In this document: positions 1 through 11,722 of the stretch, in pieces | Layout of the letters: the number at the start of each line of letters is the position of its first letter | Numbering within the stretch: position 1 is the stretch's first letter | Source of the DNA: Podocnemis expansa | Taxonomy: Eukaryota > Chordata > Testudines > Podocnemididae | NCBI GenBank assembly: GCA_007922195.1 | Contig: ML682014.1 | Span: 2,404,011 to 2,468,010 of the forward strand | Length of the DNA: 64,000 nucleotides | Direction: 5' to 3' | Notes under the pieces: model-generated | Seen by the model: the letters and a program-made list of their open reading frames with translations, nothing else | Told to the model about the DNA's origin: nothing | Database searches by the model: none | Program-made: the position numbers and the translations under genes

Positions 1-1324
1 TGAAAAAGGGGTTGAGGGCAAGCTGGAAAAGACAGCAGCAAGACTGTGTGAGGAAGGAGGATGTAACTGCTGTTCTCTCACGGGAAGAGTGGTAATTAAG
101 TAGAAACTGTGAATTGCCACAGTGGAGGTGGGAGTGCTGCTGAGAGCCATCCTACTCAGCTGGCTATCCAAACTATGTTCTCTGTGAGGGGAGTTGTGCC
201 TGGGTGCAGCTCTCTTTGAGCATGGTCACACGCTCTTTGCTACATCTGGCCTGACTTTGTGCACACCTGGAGAGTGATACTAGGCCTGGTCTGCACTGCC
301 GGTGAAACCTGGCGGCATTTGCAAGGAGATACGTGAGCTTCCTGATGACTTCTTATGTTCTAACTAGTGCTTAATGGGGAATACCCACACAAGTGTTAAT
401 CTTTTTGCAGGAGTAGATTTATTGAGTTGACATTTAGATCAATTTGAGCAGGTCTGTACTGTGGCTCAATTGATCCTGCATTGCCAACAGAGCTGGCCAC
501 AAGCAGTACAGACACATCCCTAATAACCTAACTTTCCATGAGTGCCTGAGTTTGTTCATCATTATCCTCCCTGCACATTCAGCCTCCATTGAAAAACTGC
601 CTGGGATGCTTCACCTCTGCCCTCTACGATTAAATCAACATCTGGCTTTGAGTTTGAGTTTTCTAGGAGCAGGATTGGGCCTTCTTAACAATAGGAATGT
701 GCTCTGTGTGAGCCTACAGCTCACATGGAATAAATTACTTTTTGGGTTCCAGTGTTTGTTCTCATTCTCTGATGCAAATGAGACCTCTTGTTACTCTGCC
801 TGGGGCCTCCATTGCTGGCTAGCCCTTGCTGTGAAGCCATATGTAGGTAGGCAAGGCAAAAGTGAAACACAGAGGAATAAACTTCAAAATAAACATCTTA
901 CCGAATGGTGCAGTCTCAATAAAAATAAGTTGGAGACAAACCTTCCAATAGCTGCTTCTTTTGGAACTACTTATGAAGAGAAGACAAAACAGTCCACTTA
1001 ATTGGTGGTGGTGTGTTGTGGAATCTGTGGAATGGGTATGTTATCTAGGGAAATCACTGGACCCTAATAGCACAGACTGTTTTACTGGAATAGTAATGGG
1101 AATGGCTGCAGCTGGTAAATGACTTTCAGCTTGGGATAGCCACTCCTAGTGATACTTGGAGATGTCCATCAAAACTATTTTGTCAGTACTGGCTCAGCAA
1201 AGCAAGAGAGCTTTAGGGCTAGAATGTGTATCATCTTCAGGCCATAGCTGAGATTAGTCCCATTATGCTGGATGCTGAGCAGAGATGCACTGAGACAGCC
1301 TCTGCTCTGAAAAACCTTCAGTTC
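1..1324. other. No gene recognised
   Basis: No coding region, RNA gene or clear repeat is recognisable. A possible MITE end (GGCCTGGTCTGCACTG) lies near 283, resembling the GGCCTGGTCTACACT ends of MITEs elsewhere in the window, but I cannot pair it with a second end. The open frame at 552-1001 has no recognisable domain and ordinary non-coding composition. Confidence 0.5.
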
Positions 1325-1420
1325 AAATTGGCAAGACAGAGTGAATGGGGAAACTGAGGCACAGAGCAGTGAGGTGACAGGCTCAAGGTCACCCACGAGG
1401 TGCTGTCATTGCATCTTTTG
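1325..1420 (+). repeat. MIR SINE fragment
   Basis: The stretch GGGGAAACTGAGGCACAGAG followed by GTGAGGTGACAGGCTCAAGGTCACCC is the conserved core of MIR-type (tRNA/CORE) SINEs in forward orientation. Only the core is preserved; both ends have decayed. Confidence 0.75.
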
Positions 1421-2465
1421 ATGGGTAAATTTCTTCAGGTGAGGGCATTGCAAGACTTCTCAGAAAGCTGGCTGGCATCTCATTAGTTCAGCATCTCAGC
1501 TCAACTTGGGAGCCTGGTGGGGGATCAGTGTGTGGAATCTTTTGTCAGATCAGGTTTGCCTTTTTAAAAATTATTTTGAATGATCCACCATGTGTAATTG
1601 TAGCCTTCTTGCAAGATAGGGGCTTGAAAAAGGCAGCTCAGAGAGACAGCAACTGAAATGGAGGCTTCTGGTCAAGCCTGTGCTTTAGGAATACGAGCAG
1701 CCGTGAGGCCAGACCGGAGGCCTGACTTGTAAGCAGGGCAGCCAACAGCAGGCTTGCAAGTGGCTGGAACTGCCCTAGTGTGTTAGCAGGTCTGGGAAGG
1801 GGGACTTCTCTCTAGCCAGCTTACTGCAGCGGGGAAGGCACCACTCCTCAGTGCTTTTTGCTGAAAACACAGGTGCTCAGGCATCAAAGGGGAGTGAGCC
1901 AAGACAGTACAACATTCAGGCTTTAATCTTTATGCTTTCCTCTGTATATGCTGTTCTCACCCATCAGGCGTTTCTTGGATGTAGAGGTCTCCAGGTTACT
2001 AGACACAATCTGCCTCTAGCAGAGGCATGCATGGGAGGAGGAGAAGTGGGGGCACAGGCCCCCTGTCTCCATCTGTTCCCACCAGCCCAAGGAGAAAGGA
2101 AGCAGCAGGGCAGCTGGTTATCAGCTGAGCTTCTCCTGCCCTCATGCCTACAACTGCAACCTCCTGCTGGAGTCCCTCAGGTTCATGTTGCCTCTGCCTT
2201 TGCTTCCGACTCCCCTCAGTGGGCTGTCTGAGACTGAGACTGCAAGGCAGGCAGCAGCAGGGATGTACAAGCAGGAGCTGAAAGAGTGGGGGCAGCAGGA
2301 GCTCACCCCCAGCAGCCAGCTACCTCACTGCTTCCTCCCTCCCCAGGGCTCATGGTAAGGGCTGCTGCCACTGCAAAAGGGCTCCGAAGGAATTGGGGTT
2401 GGGGTGGTGGGTGATGAATCAGTCTCATGAACTTTTCTTCTGTGTGTTTAAGATGCCTCTTCACA
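1421..2465. other. No gene recognised; GC-richer segment
   Basis: Nothing identifiable. The part from about 2010 to 2400 is richer in G+C and purine runs than its surroundings, but shows no splice-flanked exon or known repeat that I can name. Confidence 0.45.
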
Positions 2466-2469
2466 AATG

Positions 2470-3150
2470 GTCACGTTTAAATTTTAGCACATGCCCCTGT
2501 GCTGCAACAGCCCCACTGGGCAGGTATTCATCATAAAAAAACAGGTTCTTTTTCACCCAGATGAGGTGGTGGTCATGATCTGTCATGGCTTTTGTCATGC
2601 TGTCTCCACATTCATGTACCAGAACATCATCCTAGGAGGCTCTGCATCCCTGCAAGCCCTGTTACTATGTCTTGGCGGTGTTGATGTTCTACTTTTAGAA
2701 TGGGTATTGTTCCAAATGATATGCACAGGCAATTTTCTCTGTCTACCTGCTGATGCCCAAAATGCTGTAAGTCAGCTGCTTTCTTTATCCAATAGCACTT
2801 GCCAAAAATCCATTTCTGGCATCAAGTATTGAGAACACTTTTAACAAAAACAAACAATAAAAAATAGTTGCATAATATTTCTTTAATAGTAGGCTTTTGG
2901 GAGGGAGCATTTAGTGCTTTGGCTAATTTCCTTGGGTCTGTGCAAATACACAGCTTGATGGGTTTCTCATTGGCTACCATGCTGCTTATCTGACTTGTGG
3001 GCATTGTGACTTTACCAGTGATGCCTCTTTCCATGGAAGACATCCGTTGATCAGAAAAATCTTGGTAATTTTTAACAGCTTTGCTGCATGATGCCACACT
3101 GGCGTGTCTACTCTGGATATAGTGGATTTTGCATGTGAGTCTATTGTATG
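2470..3150 (-). pseudogene. Ty3/Gypsy-type reverse transcriptase fossil
   Basis: Reading the minus strand from about 3150 down to 2470 gives, in order, the landmarks of a Ty3/Gypsy LTR-retrotransposon RT. First come an ERGIxxKV-like and an ISSMV motif, then a CxDPRxLxKAL block ending in PTIKEIL (inside the open frame 2822-3097). Next, in another frame, comes LDARNGFWQV (about 2800-2835), corresponding to the first catalytic-Asp block. Last, about 2630-2540, comes DDVLV followed by an AMTDHDHHL segment and a GHVL segment, corresponding to the YxDD block and what follows it. The pieces sit in different frames, and a TGA follows the first catalytic block, so the copy is dead. No LTR, protease or integrase sequence was recognised. 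The family-level call is by motif order; the exact clade is unknown. Confidence 0.7.
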
Positions 3151-3629
3151 AATTTTTTATCCTAGGTCTAGTTCAGGAGCCACAAAACCAGATATTTTTT
3201 TTTTGCTGCTGCATCTGTATCTTTCTTTGGCATTCCTCCTGCAATTTGTTATCCCACTGGTATTATATAACTCAGCTTTACTAGACTATAGGCTGTTGAG
3301 ATGTTGGAGGAGGAGTAATGTGTGGTGTTGCTGCAGAATTGTTCTCTCGTATTTGATGTTCCAGTTTTCCTTGCCTGGTCCATTTCCTTTCTTCTAAATT
3401 ACTCTTATCTTTTCCTTGAATAAAACATTTCTTGCATCATGTGCAAAGAACCCACTGATGTAAGTGGGTCAGTGAGCCCCTGAGGGAGGAGGAGGAAGGT
3501 GCTCTGCCACTTTTAGAAACCAGTAGTGCTCCATGGACGATGGGGTTTGGGACACAGTAGCATCTTGCCTCAATTGAGGTGTTTGCTTCTTAGGACAATG
3601 AGTGTACACACAAACATAGAAATCTTCAG
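3151..3629. other. No gene recognised
   Basis: Nothing identifiable. This could include further decayed flanking sequence of the Gypsy fossil, since its upstream polyprotein would lie on this side, but no motif is readable. Confidence 0.4.
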
Positions 3630-4450
3630 TCAGAGTAGACCTCTGTATATGGTCTAGTGTGACCAGTGCTGAACTACTGTATCCAATTCTGGTGTCCACA
3701 AGAAAAGGCTAAGGGGTAACTTTATTATGGTCTATAAGGCTATATCTACACCTAAAATCTTAGTTCCAACTTGGTTAGTCCGAACTAAGTAGTTTGAAGG
3801 TGAGTTCAAACTACAGTGTGTGGGGGGTTTTTTTTAGTTCAAACTAGCTGTGCTTTTCTTTAGCTTGAACTAACTTTTAAATTCGAACTAAAAAAGCACA
3901 GCTAGTTCAAATTAAAGGTAGTTCAAACTAAAAAACCCCCTGTGCTTAGTTTGAACTAACTGCTAGTTTAAACTAGCATGTCTACATTGTGCTAGTTTGA
4001 ACTAAATATGTAAATTAGTTCAAAAGAAGCAGCCAAACTAACTAGTTTGAACTAAGCTTTGCTTAGTTTGAACTAAAAAACTTTTTAGTTTGACCTAGGC
4101 AAAGCCTAGTGTAGACAGGGTTCAAATTAGTTTGAATTAAGGCTTCTTAATTCGAACTAACTTGCTAGCATAGACAGCTTAAGTACCCTTTGTGGGGAAC
4201 AAATGTATGAAATGGGCTCTTCAAAAAAGGAAGTGGAAGCAGTACAAATACAAACCAACTGGAAATAAGGCATAAATTTTGAACAGTGAGTAACCATTGG
4301 AACAACATCCAAAGGTCGTGGTGGAATTTCATCATTGATAATTTTAATCAGGACTGCTCTAGGAATTATTTTGGGGATGTTTTAAGGCCTGCGTTAAACA
4401 GGAGGCCAGACTAGATGATGACAGTGGTCCTTTCTGCCCTTGGAATGCGT
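3630..4450 (+). repeat. CR1 LINE 3' end, split by a MITE
   Basis: The left part (about 3630-3738, including TGTATCCAATTCTGGTGTCC) and the right part (about 4184-4450, including GGAGGCCAGACTAGATGATG and TCTGCCCTTGGAATG) are consecutive pieces of a CR1/L3-like LINE 3' end in forward orientation. The copy lacks an open frame. The central 441 bp is a separate palindromic element (next entry). Joining the flanks restores a continuous CR1-like sequence, which supports the insertion boundaries. Confidence 0.75.
3739..4179. mobile_element. Palindromic MITE inserted in CR1
   Basis: An AT-rich element made of repeated, inverted copies of AGTTCAAACTA / TAGTTTGAACT words. It opens with GCTATATCTACACC and closes with a decayed inverted counterpart (GCTAGCATAGACAGC). 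The flanks share TAAG (3735-3738 and 4180-4183), a plausible short target duplication. Such GGCTATGTCTACACT-ended palindromic elements occur elsewhere in this window. The superfamily is uncertain: the short TSD would suit PIF/Harbinger but does not prove it. Confidence 0.7.
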
Positions 4451-6627
4451 AATAGTGGCTATTCCAGCCATCAGATCTACTTTGTAATATTAGTGTCCCA
4501 AGCGGGAGTCCATGCTAAGTTTTAGTAAAAGTAATTTTCACCTTCTGTCAAACTGTTCTCTAGTGTTGCACTATTAAACAGTTGCTTCATTTTACACCAA
4601 GAGGACTTTTCAGGGATGGTTGAAGCAATTGTTAGCTTTTATTGAAAATAACAGCTCTGGGGATGAAGCTGCTAGATCACTATTTTATTAGGTGTTTGCT
4701 CCTGCAACACTTCTTCACAAATGGAGATGAGATGTCAGAGCATCATGTATACAACACGATCAGCACATGCTCTTAAGAAAAAAGTCCAATAGCATCATTT
4801 GAGATGTTTTTCTTTAAGCTGAATATATTGTCTTGGAATGTCTGATTTTAAAGTTATCACCACAGCAACAGAAATTGCAGTACAGAACTAGAAATGGAAG
4901 AGACAACCTAGACATGATCCAAAAGACCCTTGCTGACAATTGTTTCCAGCAAAATTAACCACTGAATTAGCCCTTTTATTTTCCCCCTAGATTCTGAGCC
5001 AATCCCAATTTATGCATATATTCCAACTCAGAATTGTTTTACAATATTTTAGCAACTGTCTGTCCCTCCTGTGTTTCCCTCATTGCCCAGAACAACACTT
5101 TTTGAGTAGTCATTATTCAAACCTGTAGTTAGGATTGTACAGATAAATCATATTGTAATATTTGTTTACTGACTGGAAACACTTTGAACATAAATATTTG
5201 CATGTACTGAAGTCAAAATATTTCCCACAAACTACTGCATGCACAACTTCGAAATTCATTTTTGCAAACATTTGTACCGGTAAAACTTTGGTTTGTTTTC
5301 AATAAGTTTAAAATTGTGCAGTGAACATGACTAAAATTGAGCAAATATTTCCAGAAAAGCCTTGTGGTATGTAGCAGGCTCTCTACCAATGGCTGAGGAA
5401 TGCTTACAAGGAGTCACAGCTGCTCTGTGAAGCAAATAAACCTTTGCAGAGAGAAGTAGCAATCAGTGAAGAGTGAAGTTTTGGATTCTCAATCCTGTTT
5501 TTGGGGCAGGCCTCTCTCAATCCAGGATTTTACCTTTGCTTCTTTTGGTCTCTCTTCTCTCAAGGATCTATCTTTACTATCTTAATGAGACTATGGATCA
5601 GAACACTTTCTCTCTCAGGCTTTTTTCTGCATTTGTGGACTGCCAGTATTTCTTTTTCTGGGCCTTGCTGCCAAAGTTTTTGGTGCCCAAGCATTTCATT
5701 CACTTTTTATTTATTTATCAGCATGCCACTAGTACACTGCCATGAATATGTACCATAGCTTGTCTATGCAACTTCTACATTTTGAGCCATTCACCTTATT
5801 ATTTACCAGTTACCTTTGCTTTGGGCTGGTTCAGAGAGAAAGGAACTGTGGAGCAATCCCGATTCCTGTTTTCATAGCACTTCTAAAAGAACGAGATGCT
5901 ACAGGACCCTACTGCAAAAGCTTGGTTCAAAGTGAAATTTCTCAGTACAGAGTTAGTGTTTTGAAATGTTGAAAGCTACATTCACTTATTCCTGCATTAA
6001 GCTTGGCATTTGTAACAGCATTTGCACTATGCAGACAAAATGCCTCAAGCAATGGCAGGGAAGGCCTGGGTCTGAAAATAAAGGATGTGTGCTACAGAAA
6101 TGTAAATGTCCTTGAGTCTACTGGGTTTGAGAATCAGCTTTGAAGATTCACAGAATTGCGCTTGCCTACCAGTGGTATATTTTCAGGGGATTGTATTCAA
6201 AATACAAAATTTCACCTTAAGAAAATGCTTGCCATTTCCATCTCCATTTGCAAATGTGACTGGGAACAAATCTGTCAGCTCATCAGCCACAGACCCAATC
6301 CTGATGCCATTCTGCCTAAGGAAGGTGTCAGTCAGTGGCCTTGTGCTGTTTTTCTTTTCCCCCAGGAAGTTAACATCTCCTTGATGAAGCTATTGATGTT
6401 ACTGGCACACCGTACTGTGAGACTTAACAACAGTCAGAGGTAAGAACAAAACAAACAAAATTACCTTTAAAGTTATAGTTAAAATAAACTCCCCTGAACT
6501 GTCTTGTCTTCCTCTGATTCAGTGTCATGTTGTCTCATGACACAATTACTCAACATTTTTTGTGTTAGTAAAAGTGATTGACAACTCTGGTAGGGCTAAA
6601 ACCTCACGCTTATATTCTGGTTCCTTA
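4451..6627. other. No gene recognised
   Basis: Mostly AT-rich sequence without a recognisable gene. A short stretch near 4884-4990 (AGAAATGGAAGAGACAACCT onward) vaguely resembles an antisense CR1/L3 3' end but is too decayed to assert. Several overlapping open frames at 5473-6443 share no recognisable domain. Confidence 0.45.
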
Positions 6628-6882
6628 ATAATAATACCTAACTCTTGTCTAGCACCTTTCTTCACTGTGTCTTAAAGCACTTTGCAATTTTTAACGCATT
6701 TCATCTCCCAACGCTTCTGGGAGGTAGGGAACTACTAATATCTCCATTTTGCAGATGAGGAAGTGTGCACAGAGGCTAAGTGACTTGCTAAAGGTCACAC
6801 TACAAGTGGAGCAGGGAAATGAAGCCTAGCCTTCTATCTCCAGGCTAGTGCTGTAGCCACTGGACCACACTTCCTCTGTCTT
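6628..6882 (+). repeat. MIR SINE, near full length
   Basis: Shows the MIR layout from a TCTAGCACC...AAAGCACTTTGCAA segment, through CCATTTTGCAGATGAGGAAG, the core AGGCTAAGTGACTTGCTAAA, GGTCACAC, to the terminal GTAGCCACTGGACCACACTT and TTCCTCTGTC. The orientation is forward. This is the best preserved MIR-like copy in the window. Confidence 0.85.
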
Positions 6883-7977
6883 TGCTGCTTTTTTCAGTGA
6901 AGTTGCTATATCTCTGCTTTGCTTTGGTGACCTGGTGACTAAAACCTATGAGTGTAGCAGAGTGGTGTGATGGAATGGATGGGCCTGCAACCAGAGAAAT
7001 ACAATGCATTAAGCATCTTGTTTTATGTCTCAGTGGCTGGAACCTTTCCTGTACTTATGGTTGGCAGATATCTGGTTTTCAGCTGGAAAGTCTGGCTGAA
7101 AAGGAAAACTGGTGCTGTCCAGTCAGGTGCAGTAACTTGTGGGAAGAGGAGCCTGGAGGAGCTGCTCTGCTTAGCTACTGACACCTGATGGAGAGAACTG
7201 ACTGGCTTTGGGACCCAGCTCCAAACCAGATACTGGCAGCACTGTTCCTGAGAATTCTGTCTGTCCCCTTCATCCCATGCCACCCCACTGTGCCTCCATT
7301 TCCCCCACTTTGTCCCCTCACTCCAGGGGGCCTTGCTATATGCCATTTTCTTTGGCCCCTCACTCTGGGGACCAACCCCACCTTCTGCCCCAGCTCCTTG
7401 TTCCAGGGATCGTTCATTCCCAGGGCAGGGCCCCAATTTCCCTACCCTAACTGCTGACTCTGAGGCAAGGATTGACCCCTGCCATGCCTTTATTGGGTGG
7501 CCTTGATATCACCACCTCCAGCTTTGCAGGTAGGAGCAGGCTTGTCTGGGGGATTGAGGGGATGCAATGTTTTGGGGGCTTTTTAGGGGAAAGGGAGAAT
7601 TTGGAGAGTGGGTGATAGAAAGGGGGAAGAGGTGTGGCAGAGACAAACCTTTGAGGGTGGGGGAAGATGCTGGGCAGAAGGTAGGGGAGGGATGTTTGCT
7701 TTTCTGCAAATAATAGTTGGCAACCCTAGAGTCATCTTGCATTTGGGGCACTATGCGCTTTTCTAGCATGAAATGGAGGAAGTGTGACAAAGCTTGCTGC
7801 TGTTTTCACATTCAAAGGCCTGATTTTTTCAAAGGTGGGACCTTGTAGTTGTGTGCATTTTAATTAATTTCTGCAAATACCATGACCCTATATGACATAG
7901 GTAATGAATGTGCAAGGGATCAATTAGCCACCTAATTGCTTATACTTATACAACAATGCTTAGAACTTAAAATGTTC
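6883..7977. other. No gene recognised
   Basis: No gene. The C-rich segment 7255-7450 produces long open frames in several phases at once, which is a composition effect. AGTTGGCAACCCTAG at about 7719 resembles the right end of the short palindromic repeat family seen at 15519, but no left end was found. Confidence 0.4.
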
Positions 7978-8132
7978 ACTAATCCCCATTACACCCCTTA
8001 GCTGTAGACAGGAAAATGGTGTTCTTCCTGGAGATAAAGTGAATTGTCCAAGGTCACACACAAATCTGTGGCAGAACTATGGTTAAAGTCAAAAGTCTGG
8101 ACTCCTGAACCTATGCTTAGTCTGTCTAAACC
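7978..8132 (+). repeat. MIR SINE, decayed
   Basis: The core AAGTGAATTGTCCAAGGTCA, followed by GTGGCAGAACTATGGTTAAA and GGACTCCTGAACC, aligns with the MIR body in forward orientation. The 5' part is poor. Confidence 0.65.
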
Positions 8133-8193
8133 TACAGCTTTGTTATTGCTTATAGTTATCTTTAAAAGTCGAGCCTCTAGTTTCCTTTTAAAG

Positions 8194-8351
8194 CAGGGGG
8201 TCTCAAACACGCAGCCCACTGGCCACATGTGGCTCCTAAAGCTATTTCCTGTGGCCTGCAACAACACTATCATTACCAATATTTGCAATATCGTTGTGTG
8301 AAAAGGTTTCAGTGGTGCGGCCATTATGGTGATTTGAGTTTGAGACCCCTG
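8194..8351 (+). mobile_element. Small hAT element (family A), exact TSD
   Basis: The ends are CAGGGGGTCTCAAAC and GTTTGAGACCCCTG, a near-perfect terminal inverted repeat. The element is flanked on both sides by the 8-mer TTTTAAAG (8186-8193 and 8352-8359). An 8-bp duplication with CAGGG ends is typical of hAT transposons. The 158-bp interior cannot encode a transposase, so it is non-autonomous. It is the same family as the element at 14378-14587, in the opposite orientation, with about 50 bp missing. Confidence 0.9.
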
Positions 8352-9535
8352 TTTTAAAGTGAATTTGATAAGCGCGGCTCATTTCTGTTAAGCTGAGGAT
8401 TTCAAATGGTAGAGTTATCTAGTTCTCTTGGTTGCTGCTATGGCTCCTTCATAAGCTACTATGCTTGTTCTTAATGCTTTTCTTTTGAAAGTGGTTTCTT
8501 GGCCGAATCCCCAGTATAATGTTGGTCTTAACACGGGTTTTCAACCTTTTTCTTTCTTAGGCCTCTCTAACATGCAAGCAAAACTCCAAGGCCCAGTAGC
8601 TGGAGCCATGGGGCTCTGGACTTCAGCTGTAGGGCAGGAGGTGGTGCTCAGGGCTTTGGCCTTGTGAGTTGGCGGAGGCTTCTCCATAGGTGTAGTTTGA
8701 TTTTTGCTTGCAGTGGGGAGGGGCAGGGCTGGTGGGTCTTGGACCAGCTCTATACAGCATGGCCTGTGGAGGGAGCATCCCCCCCATACTGACTCACCTT
8801 AGCAGCCACCCAGCCTGTCTGGATGCTGGATGGTGAGCAATCAAAAATTACAACTCAAAATAGGTGGAAGGGCTCAGCTTCAAAAATCGCTCACTACTCA
8901 AGGTACTGTACGGGGGTAGCTCAGAGGCTATGTACAGGGAGGGGGAGAGCTAGGGAGGGAAACCAGTTGTTGCTCCTCAAAGGCTCTGCCAAACCTGGAG
9001 CTGGCTCCACCTGCCTGGATAACTCTTACTAAATATGTGAGTAGTTAAAGGGGACTGGGAGCTGAGGCACAGTGTTGTGGAGCTGCTCTGGTTAAGGCAC
9101 TGCCATTTGGGGGGACAATGTCCCCAGCACTGTTCTTCAATTCCACACGGCCTACAGGTACAGCCCTGCTGGGTGTTTGGGTTTGTGGGTCCCTCCCTCC
9201 CTTGGAGAACTGCTGTCTTAATGCACATATGACGATGGCTTTCTCTCTCCTTTTGTAACCAAAACATTCCTGTAAAATCTCACCTTTCCCCTACCTTTTT
9301 TATATAACTTTGTTCACAGGTTGAATACCACAAAAGCATGCACAGGGGGTTATGACTTGAACAGAGCCCTGAGTATAGACTTAAGTCCTACTGTATCAAG
9401 TTCCATTTTGGGTTTCATAGAATACAGCAGAAGCATGGTTTTAGACCTGTAAACTAAGGAAGGAAAAGGGATAAGAAGGTTATAAACAATGAATTTTAGG
9501 AACAAATAAAGTGAAAGGAGAGAAATAAATCAATA
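8352..9535. other. No gene; possible hAT left end
   Basis: At about 8533 ACGGGTTTTCAACCTTTTTC resembles the left terminus of the CAGTGGTTCTCAACC class of hAT elements, but no right end with a matching target duplication was found. The rest is unassigned. Confidence 0.4.
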
Positions 9536-9543
9536 TACTATAT

Positions 9544-11714
9544 CGGGGTGGCCAGACTTATGGAACTCAAGAGCCGCACAAGTCAATTATTAAACCTTCG
9601 AGAGCTGCACTGAGGCATATAACCACATTTTTACCTACTCCAAAATTACTAAGCTTAAAATTCATTGCACACTGTAATTTTGTCTTAAAAATAGGGCAAA
9701 TATTGATCCAGCTAATGTCAGATTCGAATAATTATTTAAGGTTACTATGAAAGTAGGCCTATACAGTAAAAACTTAGCTGTCGCTAGATGTAGAACACTA
9801 CAGGCTTGTGGCAAGTTTTTTTCTTAAATCTGGGCAGTAACTTGTCAAAGCAGTAGGTAAAAGCTCTCTCAGATGCTGATCTCTAAGTATTGCACAATGT
9901 TTTGAATTTCATTGTGGAATATGATGCTTCACAGCAGTAAGTTGTGCCAAAAATTGAAAGTAATCTGTGTTCGGTTTTAAACTTTTCTCCTTTGTATTTT
10001 CATTTCTTAGTATTCCACGTCATGTTTAGGACTTGTAAAATATGATTTTAACAATGAGTAAGCTGCATTAGGGCCTATGAGAAAATATAAACTTGCTACA
10101 GCTTCTCTGACCATGCCCTTGCTTCCCTGTCAACATTTGTGCCAGTAAACTTGTTCACTAAAATACTCATGGACAGTGAAGAGAAAAGGTCTGAGGACTC
10201 AATCAGACACAATTAATTTTAAAATGAGAGTTATAGTAAGGGAAAACACTGCTCTCATCTTCATCCTGTGAAGAGATGCACACAGGGACACCTTTTCAAC
10301 TGTTCAGAATCACAACAGATCAATGAGAATTTAGGGGGACATAAAGTGCAAGATCAGAGCCTTTTTCACTAAGTACTTTGGGGTCCACACACAGAAGATA
10401 CTGTGGAAAAAATCCCATTGAGTTTATTCAGTTTGGGGTCAGGCCCTGTATAAAAAAACCAAATAATGATATTTAGAATTTATAATACAAAGTAAAATCT
10501 TTATTGGTGAGAGATCTTTTTCAGAAAGTTTACAACACAATTTTCCGTCCTCAGCCCTTCACAACAATTACTCTTGTCTAATGGGCTCAGATACCCATAG
10601 AGTCATTCACGAAGACTGCACTGAAATGTAAATGGATTTTGACTATACACCAAAGAAGAGTTAATACATGTTGAATGGTATTAAATCAGTGGAAGTATTG
10701 TGCTGCTATTGAACTTTGCAGTGAATGTAAATTATCTTGGTAATTGACTTAGTTATATTTAACATTTTCTTATAAAATAAATGTACTAGCAGTTTGTTCT
10801 GCAAACAAATGACATACTAATGTCTCAAGCACACTTGTTCAATGGACTTAAGGAATTTTTTTTCTAAAGCCAGTTTTCAGTAGTGGTGGTCTATCCTAAG
10901 TCTAAATCATTTTGCATGCTGAAAATGAACCATGATCCATAATAAGTACTTGTAACATTCTTTAATAGAGGTTTTTTTTAATAAGCTATTGACAGTAGCC
11001 AGTGGTTTTGGATTTAACAGTTGTGTCAATTGAGTCATTTCTGATGATTCTTATTTAATTCTCAAAATAGAAATACAAGAGAAATAATTTTGCATTATAT
11101 TACAATATCTGGAAATGCCAGGTGATTTTTTTAAAAAAGAAAATTAATTTACAATTTCCTTTCAGGTTTAAATTGCTAGATTATCATCACTTATCTGTAG
11201 TTCATTGTAGACTTGCTCTTGATCAATTTATTTTGCTAGTTTTGAAAACATTTACCCAGAAAACAATATCAAAAAAGAAAAGTATTTAAAAAAATCATGC
11301 ACTCAGAAGGTCAGACTTCTTGCTGGTGCTACTTTAATTCTGCCTCTTTGTGCATCCAGTTTGTGCAATGAATGAAGCCTGTGATGATGTAATTAAAGAC
11401 TGTATCATAATGCATACAGACGAGGAGGGTAAAATTAATATTGTGTGGGTAAACTAGAATCTGACATTTACTTACTTTGAGTCCTTGTGTTTGCACCTAA
11501 CTGACCACGTTGCTTTTCTCTGCTTGCTCTCACAATGCTGCCCCTCCCCTGCTGGCTCTTACCACGCCACCAGCTCTCTGCTGTCCCCAACCATCGCATG
11601 TTTCTCACCCCTGTCTCCCACCATGCCACCCTTCCCTGCCATGCTCTTCCGGAAGCCGCAGTTTTTCTTTAAAGAGCCATGTGTGGCTCACAAGCTGCAG
11701 TTTGGCTATGTCTG
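9544..11714. mobile_element. 2.17-kb hAT element with exact 8-bp TSD
   Basis: The left end reads CGGGGTGGCCAGACTT and soon GAGCCGCAC. The right end, in inverse complement, reads CAGACATAGCCAAACT and then GAGCCACAC. Both are variants of the CAGGGGTGGCCAAACTT plus GAGCCGCA type of hAT terminus. The 8-mer TACTATAT lies immediately outside both ends (9536-9543 and 11715-11722), an exact target duplication over 2.17 kb. The interior is AT-rich with no long open frame and no transposase motif I can recognise. It is either a heavily decayed autonomous copy, a deletion derivative, or a copy carrying nested insertions. Confidence 0.8.
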
Positions 11715-11722
11715 TACTATAT

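Noticed and set aside
7023..7457. Open frames of 80-137 codons on both strands
   Set aside because: A C-rich strand composition explains long frames in several phases; no recognisable protein.
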